From Micromonospora sp. NBC_01796 (GTDB lineage Bacteria; Actinomycetota; Actinomycetes; Mycobacteriales; Micromonosporaceae): a DNA stretch of 64,000 nucleotides. Of this stretch, positions 25,612-32,870 are shown one piece after another. The stretch covers positions 4,944,001 to 5,008,000 of the forward strand of contig NZ_CP109078.1 in the NCBI RefSeq assembly GCF_035917455.1, written 5' to 3'. Every line of letters begins with the position of its first letter. Position 1 is the first letter of the stretch. The notes beneath the pieces were generated by a model. The model did no database searches and was not told where the DNA came from. It was given only the letters and a program-made list of their open reading frames with translations. The translations under genes and the position numbers were made by a program.

Positions 25612-26380
25612 GATCGTTGATCGCCTTCGCTATGAGGTCTCTTGACAGGTTCACCGGCAGGGCCAGCCCGGCGACGATCTCCCACGCTACTTCCAGCCGA
25701 TTCAGGTCTTCTCCCTCCACCACCAGTCGCCCGCGTAACTGGTCATCGACGTAGCCTGCCCGATCCTTCCCGGGGAGCGTCGCGAGGACGAACGCCCCCT
25801 GAAGGCCAGCATGAAGGCCGGCGCTCCGAGGCACAACCAGGATCTGCACCCTCGGCCGCTCGCTCATGTCCAGCAGGTGCTTGAGTTGGGGACCGAGGAC
25901 GTCGGGTGGGCCGCAGGTGAGCGCAAACTCGCCTAGCACGGCCGACAGCATCGGAGCATTTTCCTGGTCGACGGTGACGGCTTGGCGTTCGAGGCGAACC
26001 TGCGTCGTTCGGTCGACCTCCTCCTGCGACAGCCGACCGCTGTGCAGCAGGGCGCGGGCGTACGACTCTGTCTGGAGCAGACCGGGGACCAGCATCGGCT
26101 GGAACGTGCGTAACAGCACCGATCGCTGCTCGTGGTCGGTCCATGGCCGTAGCCATGTCGGGCGCGCGTCGTCGCGGGCGTCGGCGGCGGCCCGCTGGAC
26201 CTTGTCGCCGCTGCCGAACAGGGTGTCCAACTGGATGGCGGTGTCAGGTTGGGGGACCAGTCGGCCGCTCTCGATGGCTGCGATCAGCGACCCGCTGACG
26301 TTGATCGCGGTCCCGGCCTGGTCCTGGGTGATGCCGAGCTTGGCTCGCTCTGTCTTGAGGATTTCCCGGAGCTTATTCAC
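25604..26380 (-). CDS. Xre-family regulator with DUF5753 ligand domain
   Basis: A 258-residue DNA-binding protein. Residues 1-60 are a helix-turn-helix (VNKLREILKTERAKLGITQD, then SLIAAIESGRLVPQPDTA). The rest is the DUF5753 domain, recognisable from TFQPMLVPGLLQTESYARAL, PMLSAVLGEFALTCGP and VQILVVPRSAGLHAG. GTG 26380 with GGGAG about 7 nt upstream is chosen; ATG 26440 gives 20 more residues. The last codons overlap the DUF397 gene. The partner suggests a regulator-antiregulator pair. The divergent small-protein operon at 26625 could be its target. Confidence 0.9.
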   Translation of the reverse strand: MNKLREILKTERAKLGITQDQAGTAINVSGSLIAAIESGRLVPQPDTAIQLDTLFGSGDKVQRAAADARDDARPTWLRPWTDHEQRSVLLRTFQPMLVPGLLQTESYARALLHSGRLSQEEVDRTTQVRLERQAVTVDQENAPMLSAVLGEFALTCGPPDVLGPQLKHLLDMSERPRVQILVVPRSAGLHAGLQGAFVLATLPGKDRAGYVDDQLRGRLVVEGEDLNRLEVAWEIVAGLALPVNLSRDLIAKAINDHD

Positions 26381-26549
26381 GTAATACTCCCGACTACGGA
26401 TTACTGCACTGTAGACGCCGGTACTGACAACCGATTCCATTCCGATGACGGATGCCAATAGTCCAGAGTAGATGAAGACGGAGATTTGCATTGGCCCTGC
26501 CGCATCGAGGGGAAGCACCCCCGACGCTTCCCCCGGGGCTGCTCCGTCC

Positions 26550-26597
26550 GGCGGGGACCGCCCAAGAAACGCTGTTGGGTGGCGGGCGGTCCCCGCC
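26550..26597 (+). promoter_or_regulatory. Strong hairpin with an alternative inner fold
   Basis: A 14-bp perfect stem (26550-26563 with 26584-26597) encloses a 20-nt loop. Within it CCGCCCAA (26558-26565) can instead pair with TTGGGTGG (26575-26582), excluding the larger stem. It lies 27 bp before the small ORF and its following operon, so a leader or attenuator role is possible. Confidence 0.45.
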
Positions 26598-26624
26598 TCT
26601 AATTCCAACTTGAGGGGTGATCAG

Positions 26625-26657
26625 ATGAGGCTTCGCGATTGGCGCCGGCCATGGTGA
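26625..26657 (+). CDS. Possible 10-residue leader peptide overlapping the next start
   Basis: ATG 26625 follows GAGGGG (about 26612-26617) at 7 nt and encodes MRLRDWRRPW. Its stop (26655-26657) overlaps the start region of the next gene (ATG 26651 or GTG 26654). The gene downstream has no ribosome site of its own, so translation through this mini-ORF could be needed for its expression. Short and unproven. Confidence 0.35.
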   Translation: MRLRDWRRPW

Positions 26658-26917
26658 GAGTCGGTGATGTCATCAACGCCGAGGAGGGCGATTACCGGCG
26701 GGACAGGGAGCCCGCCTATCGGGACAGCATGGGCGATCTCCATCTGCGGGTGACGCACGTTCCGATGGACGCCGGGGCGTACGACACCGAGTGGGTGACC
26801 GTACGCGGCATCGAAAAGCCGATGGGAAAGCCCGAGTTGCCCGAGGCCGCGTACGCGATTCGTCGCCGCGTTCTCGCGGACGTCGAGCAGCCGGCGCCGA
26901 CCGGACCGGTCTGGTGA
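26651..26917 (+). CDS. Small hypothetical protein
   Basis: An 88-residue cytosolic protein. It opens MVRVGDVINAEEGDYRRD, followed by LHLRVTHVPMDAGAYDTEWV and a basic segment GIEKPMGKPELPEAAYAIRR. The mix of strands and a Tyr/Glu-rich turn suggests a small beta barrel. ATG 26651 lacks a ribosome site but overlaps the end of the possible mini-ORF. Its stop shares a base with the next ATG (TGATG), so the genes form an operon diverging from the Xre/DUF397 locus. No known family. Confidence 0.6.
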   Translation: MVRVGDVINAEEGDYRRDREPAYRDSMGDLHLRVTHVPMDAGAYDTEWVTVRGIEKPMGKPELPEAAYAIRRRVLADVEQPAPTGPVW

Positions 26918-27213
26918 TGGACGGCGAGCCGGTGGCGGACAGGGTCGCCAACCACGTCGCGCTGCCGCAGCTCTGGATCTGCCGCGTGGACGCCTACCCC
27001 TGGCCGTGCGCGGACGCGCGGCTGAACCTGCTCGCGGGTTTCAACGGGCGGCTACTTGCCCTGAACCTGTACCTGGCGCCCCTGTTCGTCGAGGCCCTGA
27101 CCGACCTGTCCGCGATCGCCCCGGACCTGGCCGACCCGCCGGACCCCCGCGCGATCTACGAGCGCTTCATGGGCTGGGTGCCGTCGCGAAGGCATGGGGG
27201 AGCGACCTCGTGA
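26917..27213 (+). CDS. Small Trp/Cys-motif protein near Xre-DUF397 locus
   Basis: A 98-residue protein from ATG 26917, one base overlap with the previous stop. It shows LPQLWICRVDAYPWPCADAR near residues 14-33, a W-x-C-R...PWPC pattern, then a helical part NLLAGFNGRLLALNLYLAPL and an ending RAIYERFMGWVPSRR. Small Micromonosporaceae proteins with a paired-Cys PWPC motif and a final RF-x-GW segment commonly lie beside DUF397/Xre genes; some are labelled flavin reductase without evidence. The cysteines could hold a metal. Its last bases overlap the GTG of the next, interrupted copy (GTGA). Confidence 0.6.
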   Translation: MDGEPVADRVANHVALPQLWICRVDAYPWPCADARLNLLAGFNGRLLALNLYLAPLFVEALTDLSAIAPDLADPPDPRAIYERFMGWVPSRRHGGATS

Positions 27214-27431
27214 CGTTGGACGACGCGATGGGCGCCCCGCACCGACCGGGCGACGACTGGCGTTGCAAGGACGACGCCGAGGAGTGGCCCTGTCCTGTGT
27301 TCCGGCGCCGGATGTGGACGCTTTACCGCCGCAATCGGCCTCAACTGATCGACGTGATGACACGGTTCCGCGACAAGGCGTTGCGCGAGGTGGACGGCAT
27401 GACTCCGGAGTTGGCCGAGGCCCGCTGGGCC
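27210..27431 (+). pseudogene. 5' part of a PWPC-type small protein, cut by the IS element
   Basis: Opens at a GTG overlapping the previous stop and reads VTLDDAMGAPHRPGDDWRCK, then EEWPCPVFRRRMWTLYRR and GMTPELAEARWA before the insertion sequence begins. WRCK...WPC matches the paired-Cys motif of the gene before it, so this is a second, diverged member. After the insertion the frame would run on into IS DNA. The candidate 3' remnant is at 28741. Confidence 0.6.
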
Positions 27432-27483
27432 TGCCCCGTTTTGACGGACATCCGAGATCAGGGGACCTGGGGTCTCCGGGAGG

Positions 27484-27807
27484 ATGTCCAGCATCATGGA
27501 GAGCATGGGAAAGAAGCGGCCGCGGCCTCGGCGTTCGTTCACGCCGGAGTTCAAGGCCGAGATCGTCGAGTTGTGTCAGCGTGGTGACCGCACGCTCCGG
27601 CAGGTCAGCCAGGACTTCGACCTGACCGAGACGGCAGTGCGTGAGTGGGTCAAGCAGGCCGAACTCGACACCGGCGTCCGCGCCGATGGGCTGACCACCG
27701 ACGAACGGGCCGAACTCGCACAGCTGCGCAAAGAGAACCGCAGGCTGCGCGAAGACGTCGATGTGCTCAAACGGGCAACGGCTTTCTTCGCGAAGGAGAC
27801 CCGGTGA
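27484..27807 (+). CDS. IS3-family OrfA (helix-turn-helix subunit)
   Basis: A 107-residue protein. Core: RRSFTPEFKAEIVELCQRG, then TLRQVSQDFDLTETAVREWV (helix-turn-helix) and a Leu-rich coiled part ELAQLRKENRRLREDVDVLK that allows multimerisation with OrfB. ATG 27484 directly follows GGGAGG; internal ATGs at 27496 and 27505 have better spacing and may be the true start. Its stop overlaps the GTG of orfB. It is intact. Confidence 0.9.
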   Translation: MSSIMESMGKKRPRPRRSFTPEFKAEIVELCQRGDRTLRQVSQDFDLTETAVREWVKQAELDTGVRADGLTTDERAELAQLRKENRRLREDVDVLKRATAFFAKETR

Positions 27808-28700
27808 ACGTCTTCCCGTTCATCGCCGCGGAGCAGGCCGGCAAGCACAACGTTAAACGTGCCTGCGAACTGCTCGAGGTCTCCCGATCCGCCTACTACC
27901 AGCAGAAAACCGGCACCCAGTCGCAGCGCGAGCGGGTCGATGCCCGGCTCACCGACAAGATCACCGTGCTGCACGAACGGTCCAAGGGCACCTACGGGGC
28001 GCCGCGGATCCACGCTGACCTCACCGAACAGGGGCTACGGCACGGCCGCAAACGCGTCGCCCGGCTGATGCGCATCGCCGGACTCGCCGGCAAGAGCCCA
28101 CGCCGCTGGCGCACGACCACAATCCCGGATCCGGCCGCCGGGCTCCGACCTGACCTGGTCGGCCGCGATTTCCGTGTTGATCCTGGCGTAATCGATACCC
28201 GCTGGTGCGGCGACATCACCTACATCAACACGTGGCAGGGCTGGCTCTACCTGGCCACTGTCATCGATCTCGCATCACGCCGGGTCGTCGGCTGGGCCGT
28301 GGCCGACAACCTCAAGACCGACCTGGTCGACGCCGCCCTCGCCGACGCTGTCGCACGCCGCCGACCCGAGCCCGGGCTGGTGTTTCATTCCGACCGTGGC
28401 ACGCAATACGTCAGCGCCCAGCACACCCGCCTGGCACACCGTCACGACATCCGCCTGTCCGTCGGCCGGCGCGGACAGTGCTGGGACAACGCAGTCGCCG
28501 AGTCGTTCTTCGCCACCATCAAAACCGAACTCCTGCACCGCCAGGCCTGGCCCACCCACCAAGCCGCCCGCCAGGCCATATTCGAATACATCGAGGGCTG
28601 GTACAACACCCGCCGCCGACACTCAACCCTCGGCTACCTCAGCCCTGCGGCCTTCGAGACCACCAGCTCACAACCGCTACCGATCGACCGAGCCGCCTAA
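27804..28700 (+). CDS. IS3-family OrfB transposase (DDE integrase fold)
   Basis: A 298-residue catalytic subunit. N-terminal HTH_21 region (VKRACELLEVSRSAYYQQ, HERSKGTYGAPRIHADLTEQ). The rve integrase core contains the DDE residues: D in TRWCGDITYINTW, D in LVFHSDRGTQYVSAQ, and E in VAESFFATIKTELLH. The end YNTRRRHSTLGYLSPAAFE is the usual IS3 C-terminus. GTG 27804 overlaps the OrfA stop (GTGA), allowing reinitiation. The frame is -1 relative to orfA and open upstream, but I see no A6G-type slippery heptamer. The gene looks complete, so the element could still be active. Confidence 0.95.
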   Translation: MNVFPFIAAEQAGKHNVKRACELLEVSRSAYYQQKTGTQSQRERVDARLTDKITVLHERSKGTYGAPRIHADLTEQGLRHGRKRVARLMRIAGLAGKSPRRWRTTTIPDPAAGLRPDLVGRDFRVDPGVIDTRWCGDITYINTWQGWLYLATVIDLASRRVVGWAVADNLKTDLVDAALADAVARRRPEPGLVFHSDRGTQYVSAQHTRLAHRHDIRLSVGRRGQCWDNAVAESFFATIKTELLHRQAWPTHQAARQAIFEYIEGWYNTRRRHSTLGYLSPAAFETTSSQPLPIDRAA

Positions 28701-28740
28701 CTAAGATCAACACAACGACCCTGTCCGTCGAAACGGGTCA

Positions 28741-28803
28741 AGCCCACGCTTCATCGGCTGGGTGCACGACCCGCCGGTCCGCCGTCGACTGCGAGCAATC
28801 TGA
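28741..28803 (+). pseudogene. Possible 3' remnant of the interrupted small protein
   Basis: Directly after the insertion, one frame reads SPRFIGWVHDPPVRRRLRAI and stops at 28803. The RF-x-GW ending matches the closing ERFMGWV of the gene at 26917, so this is likely the lost C-terminus of the interrupted copy. With a GCC target duplication the two parts would be one base out of frame, so a small indel or a different junction must also be assumed. Confidence 0.4.
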
Positions 28804-28883
28804 ATGAGTGTTCGAGGACGTGATCCGGGCCGTCCGCGTTCGCTCCAGACAGGAACTCTCGGACGCCGCACTAGGGTGTGGGG

Positions 28884-29351
28884 ATGACGACACCCCGGGA
28901 GGCGGAGACGCGCATCGGTCCGATCGGCGCGCTGCTCTGCCGAGTGATGTTCCTGGCGATCTGGCTGCCCGGACCGGTCCTGCTGTACGTGGCCGTATCG
29001 CAGGGCCCGAGTCTGTCTACCGGGGACTTCTGGGGTCTGCTCGCCGGGGGCGTACTGGCGACGCTCGTCGGGGGCGGCTTCGGAGTTTGGGGCTTGCGCC
29101 TGGTCACCCGCTCGCGACGCGACATGCGGCGGCTAGCCGCTACCGGTGTCGCGGCGACGGCGGAAGTTCTCGCGGTGGCCGACCACCTGGGTGGGGAGGA
29201 AACCGGGCTGGAACTCCGCGTCCGGATCAGTGGTTCCGGGTTCGCCACCTTCGAGGCCGAGACGATCCGCGCTGTCGACCCGGCCCTCGTGCCCGGAGTG
29301 GTTCTGGCCGCAGTCGTGGACCCGGACGAACGCATCTTCGCGTTCTTGTAG
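28884..29351 (+). CDS. Small membrane protein, unknown function
   Basis: A 155-residue protein from ATG 28884 (a GTG at 28878 is possible). Two hydrophobic helices lie at about residues 16-40 (ALLCRVMFLAIWLPGPVLLY) and 52-72 (LLAGGVLATLVGGGFGVWGL). A soluble C-terminal domain follows the basic turn TRSRRDMRRL, with strands VAATAEVLAVAD, LELRVRISGSG and VVLAAVVDPDERIFAFL. This two-helix plus beta-domain build is seen in DUF3592-like and other small actinobacterial membrane proteins. No enzyme motif. Confidence 0.65.
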   Translation: MTTPREAETRIGPIGALLCRVMFLAIWLPGPVLLYVAVSQGPSLSTGDFWGLLAGGVLATLVGGGFGVWGLRLVTRSRRDMRRLAATGVAATAEVLAVADHLGGEETGLELRVRISGSGFATFEAETIRAVDPALVPGVVLAAVVDPDERIFAFL

Positions 29352-29386
29352 CCGTCATGCTGACCGTGAAACGGTCGAGTTGCCAT

Positions 29387-29860
29387 TCAGGTTGACGCAA
29401 GCCACCGGGTCACCTCGTCGGTGAGGACCACCTCGTACGGCAGATTTTTCAGGTCTTCCGCGGTGACCTCCAGACCGCGAGCCCGAGCCAATTCGGCCAA
29501 CCATGACCAGGGATGCGCCTCGCCGCACTCGTCGTCGTCCGGAAGCACGGTGAGCAACACGTTCTCGATGACGCCGTCCCGAGTCTCGTGGAGCGGGATC
29601 GCACCATTTCCCGGGGCGCCGGTCGATCTCGCGGCGATGCTGTAGCCGCGATCCGCGTGCAGGAGCACACGCCGGCCGTCTTCCAACGTCGCGAACTCAC
29701 TGACCAGGAAGCTCTGGCTACTCACATCATCGGTGGGTGCCGTTCTCAGATCACAGAGGGCGCCCAGGCCCGTGACACGGCCGGGTTCGACGCGGGGAAG
29801 ATTTTCGGGGGCGGAATAGGCCCCCGGGTACGGGCTCCAACCGAATTTCCCGCCGCTCAT
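29387..29860 (-). CDS. Hypothetical cytosolic protein
   Basis: A 157-residue protein, ATG 29860. It opens MSGGKFGWSPYPGAYSAPEN and has a strand-rich middle (QSFLVSEFATLEDGRRVLLH, ADRGYSIAARS), then an acidic segment LTVLPDDDECGEAHPWSW and a helical end (LAELARARGLEVTAEDLKNL, YEVVLTDEVTRWL). There is no signal or membrane segment. The pattern suggests an immunity-type or SUKH-like small protein, but I cannot place it. It lies 6 bp downstream of the hydratase gene and is probably co-transcribed with it. Confidence 0.55.
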   Translation of the reverse strand: MSGGKFGWSPYPGAYSAPENLPRVEPGRVTGLGALCDLRTAPTDDVSSQSFLVSEFATLEDGRRVLLHADRGYSIAARSTGAPGNGAIPLHETRDGVIENVLLTVLPDDDECGEAHPWSWLAELARARGLEVTAEDLKNLPYEVVLTDEVTRWLAST

Positions 29861-29866
29861 TTCCCG

Positions 29867-30682
29867 TCAGAACTCGACCGAGCGGGTGCCGAGGCGCTCC
29901 TCGAGGTCTCCCGGCTGCTGCAAGCCGGCCGCGAAGGCGCCCGCCGCCCAGCTCTGGTATCGAGGCTTGCCGAGCTGAGCCGTGAAGGTGGCGGACTGGG
30001 GTGGGAATTCGTTGTCGTCGGGGAGGGTGATGGCGTTCACCCAGCCCTTCATCTCGACCAGGGCGCCACGGTCGAACTTCGCGACACGGGTGGCGAACGC
30101 GGTGACGAAGTCGTCCAGTTCCGCGTCCGGGATGGCGCGGTTGACGTATCCGTACCGCTCGGCGAGGTCGCCGTCGAAGTCCTCGGCGCCGACCAGGATT
30201 TCCAGGGCGCGACCGCGACCGACCAGACGCGGCAGGCGGGCCGGGGCACCGCCGCCCGGCGGGGCGCCCGCGCTCAATTCGAACTGGCCGATCAGGGTGC
30301 GCTCCCGGCTCGCGAAACGGATGTCGGTCGCCAGGAGGAACTCGCTGCCGGCCCCGCGTGCCCGACCGCGGATCTTGCTGATCGTCACGACGGGAAGCTT
30401 GCTCAGCCGCACCATGATGTCGACGAAGGGCTGCTGACCGGTGACCGGCGGCGGCTGGTCGGCCAGGACCGAAAGGTCATCGGCGAGATCCCAGTGCGCG
30501 ATGAAGTAGTCGGGATTCGCGCTCTCGAACACGATGACGGTCAGCTCGGGATCGTTCTCGGCCGCATCGAGAAGTGCGCGCATTTCGACGATCATCTGTC
30601 CGCCGATGACATTGACCGGCGGATTGTCGAGCGAGGCACGCCAGAACGACGGCGACTCCTTGGTGATGTTGATCTGTGCCAT
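29867..30682 (-). CDS. Enoyl-CoA hydratase/isomerase-family protein
   Basis: A 271-residue crotonase-fold protein. N-terminal WRASLDNPPVNVIGGQMIVE is the conserved CoA-side strand and helix. The oxyanion segment reads KIRGRARGAGSEFLLATDIR with the Gly-x-Gly, and PPGGGAPARLPRLVGRGRAL matches the catalytic helix. At the usual Glu positions it has SEF and Ala/Gly, so hydratase activity is not certain; other crotonases fold alike but act as isomerases or hydrolases. ATG 30682 begins MAQINITKESPSF. It is transcribed away from mptB. Confidence 0.85.
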   Translation of the reverse strand: MAQINITKESPSFWRASLDNPPVNVIGGQMIVEMRALLDAAENDPELTVIVFESANPDYFIAHWDLADDLSVLADQPPPVTGQQPFVDIMVRLSKLPVVTISKIRGRARGAGSEFLLATDIRFASRERTLIGQFELSAGAPPGGGAPARLPRLVGRGRALEILVGAEDFDGDLAERYGYVNRAIPDAELDDFVTAFATRVAKFDRGALVEMKGWVNAITLPDDNEFPPQSATFTAQLGKPRYQSWAAGAFAAGLQQPGDLEERLGTRSVEF

Positions 30683-30795
30683 GCGACGAGTATGTGCAGA
30701 ACGCCAGGTGGATGGACGCGGAACTGTGCTCGGTAAGCCTTACGGGATCTCCGCGCTACAGCCCCTGACCAGGGCCTCCGGGTGGCCATGGCACG

Positions 30796-32238
30796 ATGGT
30801 CGCCGTGCCCCGGTTCCGTCTCGTCCGCTACGCCGGCCTGGCCGGGGCGATTCTGCTGGCGGTCGGGGCCCGGTTCGGCGGAGTGCTGCCGCAGTGGCGC
30901 GCCGGGGTCACCCCGGCCGGCATCTGGCAGGGCGAACACGGGCCGCTGATCCTCGGCTGCTGGTTGGTCGGGACCGCCCTGCTCGCCGGTGCCTGGTGGG
31001 CCGCCCGCGACGGCGTGCCGTCGACCCGGTGGGTGTACGTCACCACCGGGCTCTGGCTCCTGCCGCTGCTCGCCGCGCCGCCGCTGGGCAGCCGCGACGT
31101 CTACTCGTACGCCTGCCAGGGGGCGGTGCTGCACGACGGGGGAAACCCGTACGCCGGGGGTGTACGGGAGTTCGGGTGCCCGTGGCTGGACTCGGTGTCG
31201 CCGACGTGGCAGGACAGCCCGGCGCCGTACGGGCCGGTGTTCGTCCTGCTCGCCGGGCTGGCGGTGGCGATCGGCGGGACCCTCGTCGGCACCCTGGCGG
31301 TGCTGCGCCTGTACGCCGTGCTCGGAGTCGCCCTCACCGCCGCCTGCCTGCCCGCGTTCGCCCGCCGCTGCGGGGTGGCGCCGCAGCGGGCGCTCTGGCT
31401 GCTGCTCGGTTGCCCGATCGTGGCCGTGCACCTGGTCTCCGGGGCGCACAACGACGCGCTGATGGTGGGACTCCTGACCGCCGGGCTGCTGGTGACCGTG
31501 GTCGGGCGGGGACGCCCGCTGCCGCTGTTCGCCGGGGGAGTGCTGCTCGGGCTGGCGGTCGGAGTGAAGGTCACCGCCGGGGTGGTGATCCCGTTCGCGA
31601 TGCTCGCCGCGCTGGCCGGGGCGTACCGGGTGCGGGCGCTGTTGCGGGACGGGGTGCCGGTGGCGGCGGGGGCGGCGTTTGCCGTACTCGCCGTGACAGG
31701 GGTGTCGGGGCTGGGCTGGGGCTGGGTCGACGGGCTCCTACGCAGCGGCGACTCGGTGCAGTGGACCTCACCGCCGACCGCCTTCGGGTTGACCGTCGAC
31801 TACGCCGGCCGGCTGTTCGGGGCCGACCTCGACGCCGTGCCGGTGACCCGGCTGGTGGGGTTGGGGCTGCTCGCCGTACTCCTGGTGGTGCTCTGGTGGC
31901 GGGCCCGGCACGCGGACCCGGTCCTCGGCGCGGGTCTGGCGCTGGCCGCCACGGTCGCCCTCGCCCCGGTCTTCCACCCCTGGTACGCGACCTGGCCCCT
32001 GGCGGTTGCGGCGGCGACCGCGATCGCGGGCCGGTGGCTGGTCGTACCCGGTTTGTTGATCTCGTTCCTGACCCTGCCCGACGGGACCAACCTGGCCCGG
32101 TTCAGCAAACTGCCCGGCGCCCTGGCGATGACCGCGTTCGTGCTGGTCGTGGCGGTGCTCGGGGTGCGTGCGGCGCGGCGGCGCCGGGTGGCACCGGACC
32201 GCCCGGAGCTGGCGGAGGCGGCCCCGAGCGGGCGCTAG
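30796..32238 (+). CDS. mptB: Polyprenol-phosphomannose-dependent alpha-1,6-mannosyltransferase
   Basis: A 480-residue GT-C membrane enzyme with about 12 hydrophobic helices, of the MptA/MptB type, which extends the mannan core of lipomannan-like glycolipids using polyprenyl-phosphomannose. Diagnostic segments: APPLGSRDVYSYACQGAVLH and GGNPYAGGVREFG (the catalytic periplasmic loop with Asp near residue 100), then SPAPYGPVF, VHLVSGAHNDALMVGLLTAG and FHPWYATWPL. A basic/Pro-rich tail follows. ATG 30796 is the first start; the family name rests on these motifs. A hairpin follows between it and the convergent secreted-protein gene. Confidence 0.85.
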   Translation: MVAVPRFRLVRYAGLAGAILLAVGARFGGVLPQWRAGVTPAGIWQGEHGPLILGCWLVGTALLAGAWWAARDGVPSTRWVYVTTGLWLLPLLAAPPLGSRDVYSYACQGAVLHDGGNPYAGGVREFGCPWLDSVSPTWQDSPAPYGPVFVLLAGLAVAIGGTLVGTLAVLRLYAVLGVALTAACLPAFARRCGVAPQRALWLLLGCPIVAVHLVSGAHNDALMVGLLTAGLLVTVVGRGRPLPLFAGGVLLGLAVGVKVTAGVVIPFAMLAALAGAYRVRALLRDGVPVAAGAAFAVLAVTGVSGLGWGWVDGLLRSGDSVQWTSPPTAFGLTVDYAGRLFGADLDAVPVTRLVGLGLLAVLLVVLWWRARHADPVLGAGLALAATVALAPVFHPWYATWPLAVAAATAIAGRWLVVPGLLISFLTLPDGTNLARFSKLPGALAMTAFVLVVAVLGVRAARRRRVAPDRPELAEAAPSGR

Positions 32239-32271
32239 TGGAACACCAGACGGTTTGCCGGGCAAGGCAGG

Positions 32272-32309
32272 CCAGCTCGGCCGGAAGTGGACACCTCCGG
32301 CCGAGCTGG
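32272..32309. terminator. Hairpin between mptB and a secreted-protein gene
   Basis: A perfect 13-bp stem (CCAGCTCGGCCGG 32272-32284 with 32297-32309) and a 12-nt loop lie between two convergent stops at 32238 and 32316. Confidence 0.75.
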
Positions 32310-32315
32310 GCGGGC

Positions 32316-32735
32316 TTATGAACCCGCGACGCCCTGGGACACGGGGCCACACTTCTCGTCGAGCCCGTTTACCCCCTTGCGCTCGCACACCTCCATCGAG
32401 ACCCACCTGCCCGCTGGGACGTAGACGTTGACCGGTGTGGAGCAGGTGCCGCTGCCGCCATCGGCATGCCGTTCGATGGTCCCCCCGCCCTGCCACCAGA
32501 TGTAGCCGACGGCGCGGCGGGCGTCACCGGCGCCGAAGTCGCAGACCTGGAACGACGAGTACTGCCCGGTGTTGCTCCACGTCGCATACCCGTAGCCGTT
32601 GTAGTAATCGTCGTACGACTCGGCATACAGGGGCGTTGCCGCCAGGGCGGCGGCCGGGGACGCCACCAGGCCGGTGACCGTGAGCACCACCGCCATCAGC
32701 GCGCCACCGAACCAGCGTGACTTCTTCCGAATCAT
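32316..32735 (-). CDS. Small secreted protein, unknown function
   Basis: A 139-residue exported protein. ATG 32735 follows GGAGGTG by 6 nt. The signal peptide MIRKKSRWFGGALMAVVLTV continues TGLVASPAAALA with cleavage near ALA-AT. The mature 105 residues are rich in Tyr, Gly and Cys (YDDYYNGYGYATWS, FQVCDFGAGD, GGSGTCSTPV, MEVCERK), a beta-sandwich-like pattern of small extracellular proteins with two likely disulphides. No enzyme motif. Phased CGAAC repeats lie upstream. Confidence 0.75.
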   Translation of the reverse strand: MIRKKSRWFGGALMAVVLTVTGLVASPAAALAATPLYAESYDDYYNGYGYATWSNTGQYSSFQVCDFGAGDARRAVGYIWWQGGGTIERHADGGSGTCSTPVNVYVPAGRWVSMEVCERKGVNGLDEKCGPVSQGVAGS

Positions 32736-32813
32736 CCGTACACCTCCATCGACGACGACCGGGATGGTCGTGATCAACATGATCGTCGCCGTTGATCGAC
32801 GGTGGGAGGTGTT

Positions 32814-32838
32814 CGAACGAGCCCGAACAACTTCGAAC
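32814..32838. promoter_or_regulatory. Three CGAAC boxes at exact 10-bp spacing
   Basis: CGAAC occurs at 32814, 32824 and 32834, one helical turn apart, about 80-105 bp upstream of the secreted-protein start on the minus strand. The phasing suggests a binding site for a dimeric or multimeric regulator. This is not the usual SOS box, whose halves face each other. Confidence 0.45.
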
Positions 32839-32870
32839 GCTGCGGGCGTTGGGGTCGGCCGTTGGCCGGA

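Larger units (their letters stand above)
27432..28740 (+). mobile_element. IS3-family insertion sequence
   Basis: About 1.31 kb. Terminal inverted repeats: CCCGTTTTGACGGACA at 27435-27450 and its counterpart at 28722-28737 (15 of 16 matching), ends reading TG...CA. Two overlapping ORFs, orfA and orfB, occupy the inside, the usual IS3 layout. A possible 3-bp target duplication is GCC (27429-27431 and 28742-28744), but with that assignment one base (28741) is left outside the TG...CA limits, so the exact ends are uncertain. It interrupts a small-protein gene. Confidence 0.85.

Noticed and set aside
27645-27807. Programmed -1 frameshift between IS3 orfA and orfB
   Set aside because: No slippery A6G or similar heptamer was seen; the GTGA overlap explains coupling by reinitiation. 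The -1 relation is noted, but not claimed as a frameshift.
32811-32840. SOS/LexA box
   Set aside because: The CGAAC motifs are direct, not inverted (a CGAAC-n4-GTTCG pattern is needed).
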